DNA of 64,000 nucleotides from Albugo candida (GCA_040437565.1 JBDOQK010000077.1:50491-114490), one strand, 5' to 3'. Shown: positions 33,955 through 45,233, numbered from the stretch's first letter. Numbers and translations are program-made. Notes: generated by a model from the letters alone, not told the origin.

Positions 33955-34054
33955 NNNNNNNNNNNNNNNNNNNNNNNNNNNNNNNNNNNNNNNNNNNNNN
34001 NNNNNNNNNNNNNNNNNNNNNNNNNNNNNNNNNNNNNNNNNNNNNNNNNNNNNN
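33955..34054. other. assembly gap, 100 N
   Basis: Inside the second copia element. No direct repeat flanks it, so real sequence may be missing. Confidence 0.98.
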
Positions 34055-35019
34055 CTTGCTCATGACGTCAACTGTTGAGACGTTGTTGTGGCGAAAGACT
34101 TCAAAAATCTTCATACTGTCCAATTGATGCACTACGTAGCTTCGTTCGCCATCTCACTCGAGGAATGCACCACGCTCCTCTAATATTCCGTAGATGATGA
34201 TGTTATCAGAAAGGTTTCAGCGTAGTCAACCTCGGTTTGGTCAACTATAACCTCTTTGCCCCATTCACAGCTGTCTTTAGCTCAACTGACCCCACCTTTG
34301 TCACCTTGACCATTGTGTTGTTCACCGCTTGGCATACATGATCACAATCCATCACATTCTTCAGCATCTTCACATCTTTAACTAGATGCACGCTCAACCC
34401 AGTCCCCAGCGAAACTCGCCTTGGCGCCGCGTTTTTGACTCTTTTTTGCTTGCGACACTTGTGTTTCATATTCCCAGTCTCTCCTCGACAATAGCATGTG
34501 CGTGACTCGGCAATTCCTACCCGTGCGACATATCGGCCTCCACGCCCGCTTTGTTCGCTTCGGACACCGCCGGGTATTCACCCCATTGATCGCGGCCTGG
34601 GCGACCAGCTTGGACAATTCTCGCTTCACCTTTTGGCTTACTCATGCTGACGTCAAATTCGATAGCAAATGCAACAAGCTCGGCAGCTTGCACAAGGTAA
34701 TCTGGTCGCTGCGTGTTGAGCCGGATTAACATTGCAGTCTTGATATGCTCTGGCACCGACTTAAATTGTCATTTTAGCACAGCCTGCTCCTACTTAACCT
34801 ACCGCTCTGCCACCTAAATTAGGTGTTGGTAGTGCTCAAGCCATGTCTTGCTGTGATCCTTTTCGCTTATCATCAGTTCAATGCCTTTCGTGCTTGGAAT
34901 GGAGGTCATGTACAGAATAAGCATGCCGCTCATAACGTGCTCGAGTGTGCTGCTGTCCATACCGGTAGCATTTTTTCGTAGTAGCTGAGTGCCCCAAACC
35001 ATCCATGGATAGATGACGC

Positions 35020-35240
35020 CGCCGGTCAGAAGAGGTGAGGGGTCTAGGTCTAGCGGGGGAACTGCCGGATGGATCTAGAGGGTCTAGAGGGTCTAGTCGG
35101 GGACGGAGGCGGGAGCGAGGGTCGTGGGTGAAGCCAGTGTGAGCTCGGTTCCCGCCTCGCGTGTTGCGTGAAGCGAGGGTCGAGGGTGAAGAATGGAGGA
35201 GCTCGGCTGCCGCCTCGCGTCTTCCAGGTAGGCGGGGTAC
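35020..35240. repeat. GC-rich imperfect repeat patch
   Basis: Clearly richer in G and C than its surroundings. It contains repeated ggtctaga units and two near copies of a block with gagctcgg and cccgcctcgcgt-type sequence. It lies between the two copia gag segments and fits neither. Origin unknown. Confidence 0.5.
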
Positions 35241-35279
35241 GTCGTAGCGGGGTTCATCCATACTTTGTAGCGTCGTATA

Positions 35280-35720
35280 ATGTTCCTTGCACGCTGTGAT
35301 ATGTATATTCGATCCCGAGTCAAAGTAACATTGACAAGATTTATATCCTTTATTGATGAGCTTTGCAACTTCTCCCATCACAACTTCGCGCTTCTGTGCA
35401 TTTTTACGATCATCATCTAGATTTTCTTTAACTTCATGTGTCGCTACCTTTTGTTCTCCCGAACGAGCATGATTTGATTTTCCGTTTTTTATTCCTTCCA
35501 AATTTGGACAATCACGTTTGAAATGATCTCCACCGCAATGAAAGCAACCACCAGTTCCAATTCTTGCTCCTGGTTTTCTATCAGTATGGTTATATGTCTT
35601 TTTGCCGTGCTGAGTTTCGCCTTGCGTATACGGGTCTTTTTTTCGTTGCTCGTTTCCGAAAGCATGGTTTCCCCAGTCTTCGTTTCTTAAATCTGCGGTA
35701 ATTATCATCTCTCGAAGCAC
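35280..35720 (-). mobile_element. nested copia gag-protease relic
   Basis: Fossil fragment in the minus direction with a CCHC zinc knuckle (CFHCGGDHFKRDC), a Lys/Glu-rich linker and a retropepsin-type active-site block (CYFDSGSNIHIT). Different in sequence from the gag of the surrounding element, so it is a separate insertion. Confidence 0.75.
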
Positions 35721-35812
35721 TCCCGGTATGTCTTTTTGCCATGTTCGTGCTGAATAACACTTTACGCCTTAATTCATCATAGCACGCCTGTGACGGAAGA
35801 CTTCTTAACATG

Positions 35813-35912
35813 NNNNNNNNNNNNNNNNNNNNNNNNNNNNNNNNNNNNNNNNNNNNNNNNNNNNNNNNNNNNNNNNNNNNNNNNNNNNNNNNNNNNNNNN
35901 NNNNNNNNNNNN
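35813..35912. other. assembly gap, 100 N
   Basis: No flanking repeat seen. Lies within the second copia locus. Confidence 0.98.
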
Positions 35913-36401
35913 CTTAGCAACTATCTTATGTCTCTCTGCGACCTTTCACTGCCTACGACTATTCAGGAGATGGTGACCTTCCACCAGTGGAGGTCTCCAA
36001 CTTACCGTCGCTGCAATCAGTAGATCCGGTTTCCAACAGCGCGCTCTAATAAATTCAGTGAACGCGCTTGAACAGTTGAATGAGTGCTCGGAGGGTGGAG
36101 CGGGCGCAGCTTCAGCCCGGCGATTCAGTTGGTCTTGCGTCTCCAACTTATTTCAGACGAACTGAGCTTGCTGCTGTACCCATCCGTGCGAGAGGTTCCC
36201 CAAGACGATCCATCCTCTCAGAGCTCGCATCGGAGATACGACTCGCGCTGTCTTGGGCCTCTAATGCGCCCGGGACCGATTGCGTCTCCCCATGCAGCTC
36301 ATACGGGTCAGCTGCTGCTTTCAGCGCGTGCCCTTCCGTCGACGTTGCGTGCCTGTTCGTGCTGCTGAGAAGTCGAGTTGTTTGCTGTTGGGCTCATAAC
36401 C

Positions 36402-36523
36402 TGTTGATTTACCTGATCGTTAGATGGGTAATTGAGAACTTGATGTATTTGATCTTATGCCCTAGTTGTCTTTTCACCTAAAAAGACGCGCCCTACCGCA
36501 TCATCAGTCACGCTCCTTCAACA
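36402..36523 (-). repeat. 5' LTR of the second copia element
   Basis: 122 bp with TGTTG...CAACA ends in element orientation; the primer-binding site follows directly. Confidence 0.82.
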
Positions 36524-36528
36524 AATGG

Positions 36529-37051
36529 TGATGGCCTACTGTAGAGCGATCTAACACACTGATATAATTTCTGGTTTATGGGTCTTGGTCGCAATACAAT
36601 TGCTGGACAGTGAAGAAAGATACTTCGTATGAATCATAAAAATGTGTTGCTTAGTGATTTTTGTAGAGATTCTTTACCTGATTGTGCGCGCAAAAGATTG
36701 TAGCTTGACGATCAATCAGACGTATTTTAACGCTATAAACGTGCAAGGGAAGAGGTAGAACATTCATGCAAAGGCACGCATATGATATGTGCCGGCATCT
36801 TTGTATCGTAAAACATTCTTTAAAAAGCTACGAAAAAATGTGATGTGAAGACGAAAATCTGATGACAAAACATTCTCATTTCATCGGTTTGATTTTTGCA
36901 GGGTTTTGTTAAGGCAACGTCCTTGAATGATTTTGATTTTTGCCAGCATAGTAAGTGGACAGAACTTGCTTTCAAGAATGAAAAAATGCTCAAGAAATTT
37001 ATTGTTGAGATAAAGGGCTTCATCTCACAAGTTCTTCTGCTTTAGTACACA
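36529..37051. other. intergenic, no gene seen
   Basis: Downstream of the secreted-protein gene. No supported feature. Confidence 0.4.
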
Positions 37052-38992
37052 CTACTTCTGCAGTTTTTTAACTGCGGACTCTAGACATCTCAAATCGTCA
37101 CTTGGTCGGCCTATTTTAGCATCGCGAAGAGTCACCCCTTTTTCCTCTCCCCTTCGGCGCTTCTTATCAGCTTCGACAATACCAAAAGAAGGATGTACAT
37201 CTTGGGCTGGTATTTGCCGAAGATTGTGATTATATGGAATCTGCAGTCCTGGTTTCATATTTTCCCCACAAGAGGGACATTTTGGAAATCGCATCCTATA
37301 ATTTACCATCCAAACGTATTGCTTCATCACAGAGAGAACAACAATGCTTCGCTTTCGCGTGAGACACTCGAAGCATTCTATCAAACTGATATCATCATTC
37401 GCATCTATGTCCGTCCATTTGTATAAAATCACTTTTGCCTCAACAAAATCGGTCTCGCTATATTCGCTGCCTGATGAACTCGGATATTCTCCCTGAAAAC
37501 GCAGATTCAGATCGGTGCTGATCTTAATGCGATTTGATTCATATTGGCATATTGTATCTGGCATGAGGTCCACTTCTGTGCATTGATAGGATCGGATATA
37601 AGGTAGTTCCGAATCAAATTGACCACTTGTGTCTCCAGATAATGACACTAAGAATGCAAGTGACGAAAGTTTATGGACTGAATTTTCCCGAAATAAGGCA
37701 CGGCATTCGGATTCTTTGCCGTATAAATGTTGTATCAGGAAACACTCGCTAGTAAGATTCGGCACACTACTACTCTGCTGTGCAAATTCTTTCCGTTTCA
37801 TTAGTGCAAAAATGTCATAAGTAGGTGTCAAATTGTCTGTGTGAACAGATGCCAACATGCAGTAGTCTCTTGAGACAATTGTACCGCAAGGGCTATCGCA
37901 CTTGGTTTTAACTTTGTCAGAAAAAGCTTCGGCAAACAGATAAACGAGAAATTCTCGCTCGTCATCACGATGTCCAAATTTTTTGATTCTATCGAGCACA
38001 ACCATTCCTCCAAATTTTTTGTGTAAGCACGACCAGCAGCTTGCTTGCTCATGATGCGCTTTTGTTGTTGAAATGCAGTACGAATCTAGTAAAATGGCAC
38101 GAAGCCTCCCCTCCAGCACTTCTGGCTTGTGATTCCTGCTAGACTCTGAAGACCAGATCGAAAATTGATTTTCAATCTCATCCACAAATGGAAGCGTGTC
38201 AGCAGTCTCTCGCTGAACTTTCATTGGTGATATTCTGTGTCTGAAAATCGTGCAAAGGTCATCTTTGAACACAATGGTCTGTCCTCTGCATATTTGAAAT
38301 TCGTGGCACGACTCAATGAATTTCTCAGTATCCGATGTGTATATCACATATACCTCACTCATTTGCAAATGATACACAGCATATTTTTCCATACTGCCAG
38401 TATCGCTTTTCCTTTTAAAACATGCTTCACACAGGGAGGAATGCAAATTGTCGGGCCTATAAAGGCACAGTGCTTTCGATTTCTTTGCGCTAAGCATCAA
38501 ATTTGTTTGCTCTGCGTGAACATTGCTCAGTAGAAGAGTCTTCGCTTTTGTCTGAGAATAGTTAGGAGGTGCAGATATTGACTGCACCCCCTTTCTAGTT
38601 TTGGAGGAGATTGGCTTAGACACAAAGCCTCGACATTGGCGCGCAGTGGAGCATTTGATGAGATTAGTTGCAATATAATCTACCAATCCCATGACCATGT
38701 AGCTTGTGGTTATACGTGCTTCTCCATATTCTTCAATGTAAAGTGCACCCGCGGTTTTCAGAATGCATAGCTGACAGGCTTCATAGTCTCCAGTCTGCGC
38801 AATGATTCTCATCGAGCTCAATCGACTAGCGTAACATCCAGAAAAGTGACCAAGTACGGCTATGCCAAGAAACCAAATCCACATTATTCTGGGAACTGAT
38901 ATACGAACAAGACGACGCCATGTATCCGCGAATTGTGTCTGCGAACGGATAAACTCGTGTAGCTCATAACGCATCGTGAGTATTAAATACAA
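37052..38992 (-). CDS. large Cys-rich secreted protein, intronless
   Basis: Open frame of 646 codons without introns, unlike its neighbours. The Met at residue 37 (position 38884) opens MWIWFLGIAVLGHFSGCYAS, an excellent signal peptide, and is the likely start; that leaves 610 residues. CxxC pairs recur: CQLC, CEAC, CWSC and CPSC, with other single Cys. The C-terminus carries a basic cluster (KKRRRGEEKG) that could be a nuclear localisation signal. No known domain was recognised. A signal peptide plus a possible nuclear signal is typical of candidate host-targeted effectors, but no RxLR, CRN or exact CHxC motif was found near the N-terminus. A surface or extracellular role is equally possible. 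Confidence 0.75.
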   Translation of the reverse strand: MYLILTMRYELHEFIRSQTQFADTWRRLVRISVPRIMWIWFLGIAVLGHFSGCYASRLSSMRIIAQTGDYEACQLCILKTAGALYIEEYGEARITTSYMVMGLVDYIATNLIKCSTARQCRGFVSKPISSKTRKGVQSISAPPNYSQTKAKTLLLSNVHAEQTNLMLSAKKSKALCLYRPDNLHSSLCEACFKRKSDTGSMEKYAVYHLQMSEVYVIYTSDTEKFIESCHEFQICRGQTIVFKDDLCTIFRHRISPMKVQRETADTLPFVDEIENQFSIWSSESSRNHKPEVLEGRLRAILLDSYCISTTKAHHEQASCWSCLHKKFGGMVVLDRIKKFGHRDDEREFLVYLFAEAFSDKVKTKCDSPCGTIVSRDYCMLASVHTDNLTPTYDIFALMKRKEFAQQSSSVPNLTSECFLIQHLYGKESECRALFRENSVHKLSSLAFLVSLSGDTSGQFDSELPYIRSYQCTEVDLMPDTICQYESNRIKISTDLNLRFQGEYPSSSGSEYSETDFVEAKVILYKWTDIDANDDISLIECFECLTRKRSIVVLSVMKQYVWMVNYRMRFPKCPSCGENMKPGLQIPYNHNLRQIPAQDVHPSFGIVEADKKRRRGEEKGVTLRDAKIGRPSDDLRCLESAVKKLQK

Positions 38993-40034
38993 AATGTGTC
39001 GACTTCGGCACTCCAGTAGCTACTAAATGCCCTCAATAGCAATGGTATTGTGATTGGTGATGTGCACGCTTCGACATTTTAGAATCAGAACCCACAATTC
39101 ATGTTTTTGCTGTGTTTTTATTCTTTATTTGGAGCGGTCTGTGTAAGGGTAGGTCTCTATTTAGTTTCACTAATAAGTGATCAACGCGCAAGCATTTTGT
39201 TTGGCGCGTTGGCTATACTGAATGAAGAGGGTGCGACTTCCACGTTTTTTGCCGAGTGGTTGTAGTGTTTTGTGATGCTTACTACACCACTTGTTTCTTC
39301 CATGAGATGTGCATTTATCTAGTTGCTATTCTTTAGCAAAGTAGAATTCTCACCAAGTTAGGTAAAATTTACGTCAAGCACTTCATGCGCTCATGCTGAC
39401 GATGGCGCTTTTCTTAAGAATTGGATTGCACCGTCTTGTTGAAGGGGATCTGTGAGGTGCAAGGTAGCACGTTTTGCAGAATTCTCAATCGGTGCCATGT
39501 ATGCAAACACGTAGGGAGATAATTGACTTACTTTTCCCTGCGGAGATTTCTATGCACAAGTTCAAATCGTTCAATAATTCCGTCGTTGTCACTTATTTGG
39601 TATCGCATGAATGAAAACTAACAGGTAGAAGGATTGGGAGGAAAAAAGATACACGTTTAGTGACGATGTTGGGAATCATCGTGGTATTCTGTGGGTTGCT
39701 TCTTTAGTTAGCCAAAGCCTAAAGTGCCTGATTCATCGAAATTGTGGTGACTCTTGTTCACTTTTTCCGCCTCCAGCGGAATGGCACATAACAAGAAAAT
39801 GTGATCATAAATTACATCACCAACAAGGCATAGAAATGTAAGAAACCAAGTGAAAGGTTAAAAACGTCATTGTATGCTTCGTCTTCTGCATTCTATCAAT
39901 CCGATACCCTCGTGTGGTAAGCTCGTGAAATCATCCAGTTAGTCTCGATTAGACAGGCTGCTATCGCATTTGAGCCAATCATGCAACACAAATGAAATCT
40001 GATCACGGTCGAACTGTGTTTCGATTTTGGTGTT
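38993..40034. other. intergenic with one small ORF
   Basis: Contains the small open frame described at 39101. The remainder shows scattered short open pieces on the plus strand but no resolved gene. Confidence 0.35.
39101..39265 (+). CDS. small membrane-protein-like ORF, 54 residues
   Basis: Starts MFLLCFYSLFGAVCVRVG and has two hydrophobic stretches (the second around ILFGALAIL), ending in EWL and a stop. May be the first exon of a spliced gene: the last codons overlap possible GT donors. No family recognised. Confidence 0.3.
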   Translation: MFLLCFYSLFGAVCVRVGLYLVSLISDQRASILFGALAILNEEGATSTFFAEWL

Positions 40035-41123
40035 ATGGGAGATCAAGGACACTTACAACGTAAAGAGTCTTCTCTTCTTACGAATTCTTTATGTGCATCT
40101 ATTCGGTTCGTTGTCACACCATCAGTTTATAGAGCTCATCTGCAAGCACAATATGTTATTGAAGTCTCGGATGATCGAAAAGCTGATACTAGCTGGATCG
40201 TTCACCGTAGATTTAGTGCATTTCAGAGATTTCGACAGTCAATTGAGGAAGCCGGGAACCGTGGAATGTTGTGTACCACTTGTCAGCGAATGCTAACTTC
40301 ACCTCCTTTTATGAAATTTGTGAAGAAACATAGATTATGCAAATGCAAGCGAAGCCTGATAGAAAATAGACAAGCTTGTTTGCAAGAGTTTTTAAACCTC
40401 GTTGCAACCTACGTTAGTATCTGCCAGAAAACTGAAGGTCGAGGTCATTGCCAAGTACGTACCATGATGGACTTTTTCCTTATGGGTCATCAGACGGAGT
40501 CTATCGTTGGGAGCACCCTTTCAAATCAACACATGGACAAGCATACAAGAAAGGGCAAATGTTGTGCTGATCTGTTACCCAATGGAAAGATCTTACGGAT
40601 TACAAGCACTAAAAATTGGCCTCACTCATCGCAAGAAAATCAAAGCTCAGTGGGTTTACCGGAGCCAAAACAATTATCAAAGGAGAAGTGCAAGGAACGA
40701 GGGAGCGTGCGCTCAAAGAAAATTATTAGTATTACTTCTGTCAGTAGAGAACGGAACTCACATATAATGAGTCAAGTAATGCATCTGAAGACGAAGTTGC
40801 CAGCACAAAACCTTTCCAGTACTGATTTTTTATCAGCTTCGGTCGAAGCACCCTCAGATGACTCCGAGCGACATAACCAAGTGCTTCAGCGGTCTAAAGC
40901 ATTGACTGAAGCAGCACACTTTAGCACACACAAGACTCTTAAGTCATCTTTGCTATCATATAGTCCACTGCAACGTGAGGAGTTTGTGCTAAATCGTCGG
41001 CAAAGGCCCCACCGACCGCAGAAAGCGAAACATAGTATCGACAAAGAACATATCAAAACGGCCCCTAAACGTCAGTATGCCGTTGCGCGTACATTTGTAC
41101 CAATGGCTACAATTGACGAATGA
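40035..41123 (+). CDS. PX-domain protein
   Basis: Single-exon gene of 362 residues. Residues about 27-125 form a phox-homology domain: YVIEVSD strand, then the phosphoinositide-binding VHRRFSAFQRFR block, and later the LIENRQACLQEFLNLVATYV helix. PX domains bind PI3P on endosomes, so a role in membrane sorting is expected. Between the two PX halves, where most PX domains have a Pro-rich loop, there is CTTC...CKCK, a possible metal site. The C-terminal half is Ser/Lys-rich and looks disordered. The Met at 40035 is the first of the frame. A shortened copy at 41951-43014 is an assembly duplicate. Convergent with the permease gene. Confidence 0.8.
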   Translation: MGDQGHLQRKESSLLTNSLCASIRFVVTPSVYRAHLQAQYVIEVSDDRKADTSWIVHRRFSAFQRFRQSIEEAGNRGMLCTTCQRMLTSPPFMKFVKKHRLCKCKRSLIENRQACLQEFLNLVATYVSICQKTEGRGHCQVRTMMDFFLMGHQTESIVGSTLSNQHMDKHTRKGKCCADLLPNGKILRITSTKNWPHSSQENQSSVGLPEPKQLSKEKCKERGSVRSKKIISITSVSRERNSHIMSQVMHLKTKLPAQNLSSTDFLSASVEAPSDDSERHNQVLQRSKALTEAAHFSTHKTLKSSLLSYSPLQREEFVLNRRQRPHRPQKAKHSIDKEHIKTAPKRQYAVARTFVPMATIDE

Positions 41124-41237
41124 AAGCGTATACTTATAGAAGATGCCATCAACTAGTACACAACGGAATGTACAAATACATGAATTCAAGGATGAAATAT
41201 AACATGCATCTTCGTATGTTCCTACAAAATTCGCAAT

Positions 41238-41850
41238 TCAGCCGGTAATGACACGAACTCCGCCAAGGGAAGCCACAGTGTGTGCAAAGTTGTAGTTGGG
41301 TTGCTTGATGAACATCATGTTCTTGGATTGTTTGTAAGTTCGTGAAATCCATTCTACCATCGCGGGTCCAAATTGACCTTCAACGGCTAAAAAGTTAACT
41401 TTTAGCTTCAAATAAATGTGGTCGAATAGCAAAACCGTCTCGGCAAACTCGTTTGTGTTGGTTGGTTCATCTTTCGTGTAGCAGTGAACAATGAATAGCG
41501 TGTTTGTTTGCTCGTTTGTTCGCACGTACAGAATGGCTTTGTTGATGATTGATAAATTTGGCCGCTTGCAAAAAAAATAAATTGCTTGTTCATTGATCTC
41601 ATGGATGAACCGTGCAATCGTTTTACCACCACGAGCCCCGGTTCGTATATTGTCTTGGTCGTACATTAAGCTTTGATGGGGTTGGTGATAATTGCCTCGA
41701 GATGGACACATACCGCGGAGGCAATACAAAGCAATGCGAAGTATGAATGTTCGCTCAAACATCACATAAACAACTAAGAGGACCGACAAGAAATACAACG
41801 AAAAGTAAGTCAGTATTGTGGGATCTCCGAGTAAGTTGCCAAATACTGTC
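41238..41850 (-). other. partial assembly copy of the amino-acid permease 3' end
   Basis: Same sequence as the C-terminal part of the permease at 43129-45233; cut by the gap at 41851. Belongs to the duplicated contig overlap 40060-41850 = 41951-43741. Confidence 0.9.
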
Positions 41851-41950
41851 NNNNNNNNNNNNNNNNNNNNNNNNNNNNNNNNNNNNNNNNNNNNNNNNNN
41901 NNNNNNNNNNNNNNNNNNNNNNNNNNNNNNNNNNNNNNNNNNNNNNNNNN
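41851..41950. other. assembly gap, 100 N
   Basis: Flanked by a 1791-nt direct repeat: 40060-41850 equals 41951-43741. Overlapping contig ends. Confidence 0.98.
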
Positions 41951-43014
41951 GTAAAGAGTCTTCTCTTCTTACGAATTCTTTATGTGCATCTATTCGGTTC
42001 GTTGTCACACCATCAGTTTATAGAGCTCATCTGCAAGCACAATATGTTATTGAAGTCTCGGATGATCGAAAAGCTGATACTAGCTGGATCGTTCACCGTA
42101 GATTTAGTGCATTTCAGAGATTTCGACAGTCAATTGAGGAAGCCGGGAACCGTGGAATGTTGTGTACCACTTGTCAGCGAATGCTAACTTCACCTCCTTT
42201 TATGAAATTTGTGAAGAAACATAGATTATGCAAATGCAAGCGAAGCCTGATAGAAAATAGACAAGCTTGTTTGCAAGAGTTTTTAAACCTCGTTGCAACC
42301 TACGTTAGTATCTGCCAGAAAACTGAAGGTCGAGGTCATTGCCAAGTACGTACCATGATGGACTTTTTCCTTATGGGTCATCAGACGGAGTCTATCGTTG
42401 GGAGCACCCTTTCAAATCAACACATGGACAAGCATACAAGAAAGGGCAAATGTTGTGCTGATCTGTTACCCAATGGAAAGATCTTACGGATTACAAGCAC
42501 TAAAAATTGGCCTCACTCATCGCAAGAAAATCAAAGCTCAGTGGGTTTACCGGAGCCAAAACAATTATCAAAGGAGAAGTGCAAGGAACGAGGGAGCGTG
42601 CGCTCAAAGAAAATTATTAGTATTACTTCTGTCAGTAGAGAACGGAACTCACATATAATGAGTCAAGTAATGCATCTGAAGACGAAGTTGCCAGCACAAA
42701 ACCTTTCCAGTACTGATTTTTTATCAGCTTCGGTCGAAGCACCCTCAGATGACTCCGAGCGACATAACCAAGTGCTTCAGCGGTCTAAAGCATTGACTGA
42801 AGCAGCACACTTTAGCACACACAAGACTCTTAAGTCATCTTTGCTATCATATAGTCCACTGCAACGTGAGGAGTTTGTGCTAAATCGTCGGCAAAGGCCC
42901 CACCGACCGCAGAAAGCGAAACATAGTATCGACAAAGAACATATCAAAACGGCCCCTAAACGTCAGTATGCCGTTGCGCGTACATTTGTACCAATGGCTA
43001 CAATTGACGAATGA
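41951..43014 (+). other. partial assembly copy of the PX-domain gene
   Basis: Copy of 40060-41123 that lacks the first codons. Not a second gene. Confidence 0.9.
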
Positions 43015-43128
43015 AAGCGTATACTTATAGAAGATGCCATCAACTAGTACACAACGGAATGTACAAATACATGAATTCAAGGATGAAATATAACATGCAT
43101 CTTCGTATGTTCCTACAAAATTCGCAAT

Positions 43129-45233
43129 TCAGCCGGTAATGACACGAACTCCGCCAAGGGAAGCCACAGTGTGTGCAAAGTTGTAGTTGGGTTGCTTGAT
43201 GAACATCATGTTCTTGGATTGTTTGTAAGTTCGTGAAATCCATTCTACCATCGCGGGTCCAAATTGACCTTCAACGGCTAAAAAGTTAACTTTTAGCTTC
43301 AAATAAATGTGGTCGAATAGCAAAACCGTCTCGGCAAACTCGTTTGTGTTGGTTGGTTCATCTTTCGTGTAGCAGTGAACAATGAATAGCGTGTTTGTTT
43401 GCTCGTTTGTTCGCACGTACAGAATGGCTTTGTTGATGATTGATAAATTTGGCCGCTTGCAAAAAAAATAAATTGCTTGTTCATTGATCTCATGGATGAA
43501 CCGTGCAATCGTTTTACCACCACGAGCCCCGGTTCGTATATTGTCTTGGTCGTACATTAAGCTTTGATGGGGTTGGTGATAATTGCCTCGAGATGGACAC
43601 ATACCGCGGAGGCAATACAAAGCAATGCGAAGTATGAATGTTCGCTCAAACATCACATAAACAACTAAGAGGACCGACAAGAAATACAACGAAAAGTAAG
43701 TCAGTATTGTGGGATCTCCGAGTAAGTTGCCAAATACTGTCGTAATCACCATGGCCACTCCAACAATACAGCTCCACCAAGGTGCTATGGTTGATCGTGG
43801 TATGTCAGCACGTTTGAACTTGAGTAACATGCATCCCGTCCCAAACAACGTCATGAGGCCAAGAAATGCATACGTGTATACACCAGAAAGGGTTTCAGTA
43901 TTGCCCTGCAAAATCACGACAAGGCTAGAGCCGATGAAAAAGTACCCAATTATGATAAAATGATTTGTCTGACGCCAAGGATTCACATCCAGTAAGAATG
44001 CCGGAAGTACGCGATCACTGGCTAGACGGCGAATAAGCCCATTGACTCCAACGTAGGCCGTCAAGACTGCTCCTGATAGAACAACAAAAGCGTCGATTGC
44101 GACAATTTTTTCCATGTGACTCCCACCAACAACACGAGCTACCTCGCCAAGCACGGTATCTTTATGATTAATGATTCCACCCGGTCCATATAGAGGTAAT
44201 ACGCCGAGAGAAAGTAGTGAGATCAAAGGATTGAATATTGCGACACCCCACCACATATTCTGCAAGTAAATATAACTCTTAGATCATGACATCATACGAA
44301 TATTCCATTGCTTACCTTGAGTGTTTTCGTGAATACACCATCGGCCTGCTCTTCCACAAACTGTGAAGATGACTCGAAGCCCGAGATACCAAGCATAGCA
44401 GTCGAAGTTCCAAAAAAGAGAGCTGTAAAAAAGTTTCCTGTAATCATCGAGCCGGCCAGATTGATTTTTGGAAAATCTTCCCAAAAATTCTGTATGAGAA
44501 TTTCAAAATTGTTGTTCACCACGTATATGATGGCCATAATGCACAAAACGCTCAGTGTCAAAGTATGAAGAATAAAAATCACTAATGCCACAACCGCAGA
44601 CTCTGTGATTCCCACGAGACTCAAAATTGCAAAGAAGAAGAGTAATGCAATTGTTGCAGGTACCACTGCTATAGATTCCACTTGGGATTGTAAATAATTA
44701 CATGCAGAAGCACCAGATACGACTCCCGTTGCGACATATGATAGAATCGCCAGAGCTGCTGCAACAGAAGCTATCCGTTTCGAAGTCGTGTTCAGCAGCA
44801 CATTGTACGAGCCACCATTAAGAGGGATTGCATTAACAACTTCACCATAAATAAATCGATACAGGTATAGAACTCCAACGACAAACGCTAGTGCCACGGG
44901 AGCTAATATGCCGGCCTTTGAAGCAACTAAACCCGATACGTATAGGCAGCTCGATAGGATATCATTACCACAAATTGCGGTTGCCAACCATTCCGACAAT
45001 TTAGGGTGCTCTAGTGAAATATGTGCTTCGATTTCCAAGATTTCTTTCTCATCAGGAGCTGCTCGATAATGCGATCCCCAGCCTGGAAACTCCCACGGCA
45101 TCAATGTCTCCAAGTCTTTGTCAACTTTAACGACTATTGAATCAGACGTTTTCTCTTGAACTTTTAAAAACGGGTCGATCTCGTTGATGCCGGATGAGAT
45201 AGTTCCGTACTCGCCAAGATGCAGGGAGCCCAT
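43129..45233 (-). CDS. APC-superfamily amino-acid permease
   Basis: Polytopic membrane transporter. Exon 1 is 44316-45233 and exon 2 is 43129-44259; the 56-nt intron has GTAAGC and CAG ends and keeps the frame, giving 682 residues. The N-terminal 80 residues are hydrophilic. The first transmembrane helix follows LATAICGNDILSSCLYVSG, then GEVVNAIPLNGGSYNVLLN, typical of APC transporters, and later GISGFESSSQFVEEQADGVF (the GFE motif in TM6). About 12 hydrophobic segments can be counted before a cytosolic C-terminal domain of about 170 residues. The substrate is probably an amino acid or related amine. Divergent from ALG6, with about 470 bp between start codons. This is the only complete copy; partial copies at 41238 and 47051 are assembly artefacts. 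Confidence 0.85.

Larger units (their letters stand above)
32749..36523 (-). mobile_element. second Ty1/copia element, heavily broken, with a nested relic
   Basis: Element of 3775 bp (two 100-N gaps inside) in the minus direction. The right (5') LTR is 36402-36523 and the left (3') LTR is 32749-32860; a 5-bp target duplication aatgg stands at 32744-32748 and 36524-36528. Its primer-binding site (minus strand, 36384-36401) opens with the same ggttatgagccca as the element at 21658. A polypurine run precedes the 3' LTR. Parts seen, from 5' to 3': gag/protease pieces (about 34240-34760), reverse transcriptase (about 33430-34130) and RNase H (about 33040-33400). The stretch about 35280-35720 is gag-protease of another copia family, apparently inserted. 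Many breaks; a fossil older than the 21658 element, judging from LTR divergence. Confidence 0.8.

Noticed and set aside
37052-38992. Assignment to the RxLR, CRN or CHxC effector classes
   Set aside because: No RxLR-EER or LxLFLAK motif lies behind the signal peptide, and no exact CHxC motif was seen; only CxxC pairs.
43129-45233. K-Cl cotransporter (SLC12) identity for the permease
   Set aside because: The first helix, the GFE block and overall size fit amino-acid APC permeases better; SLC12 hallmarks were not seen.
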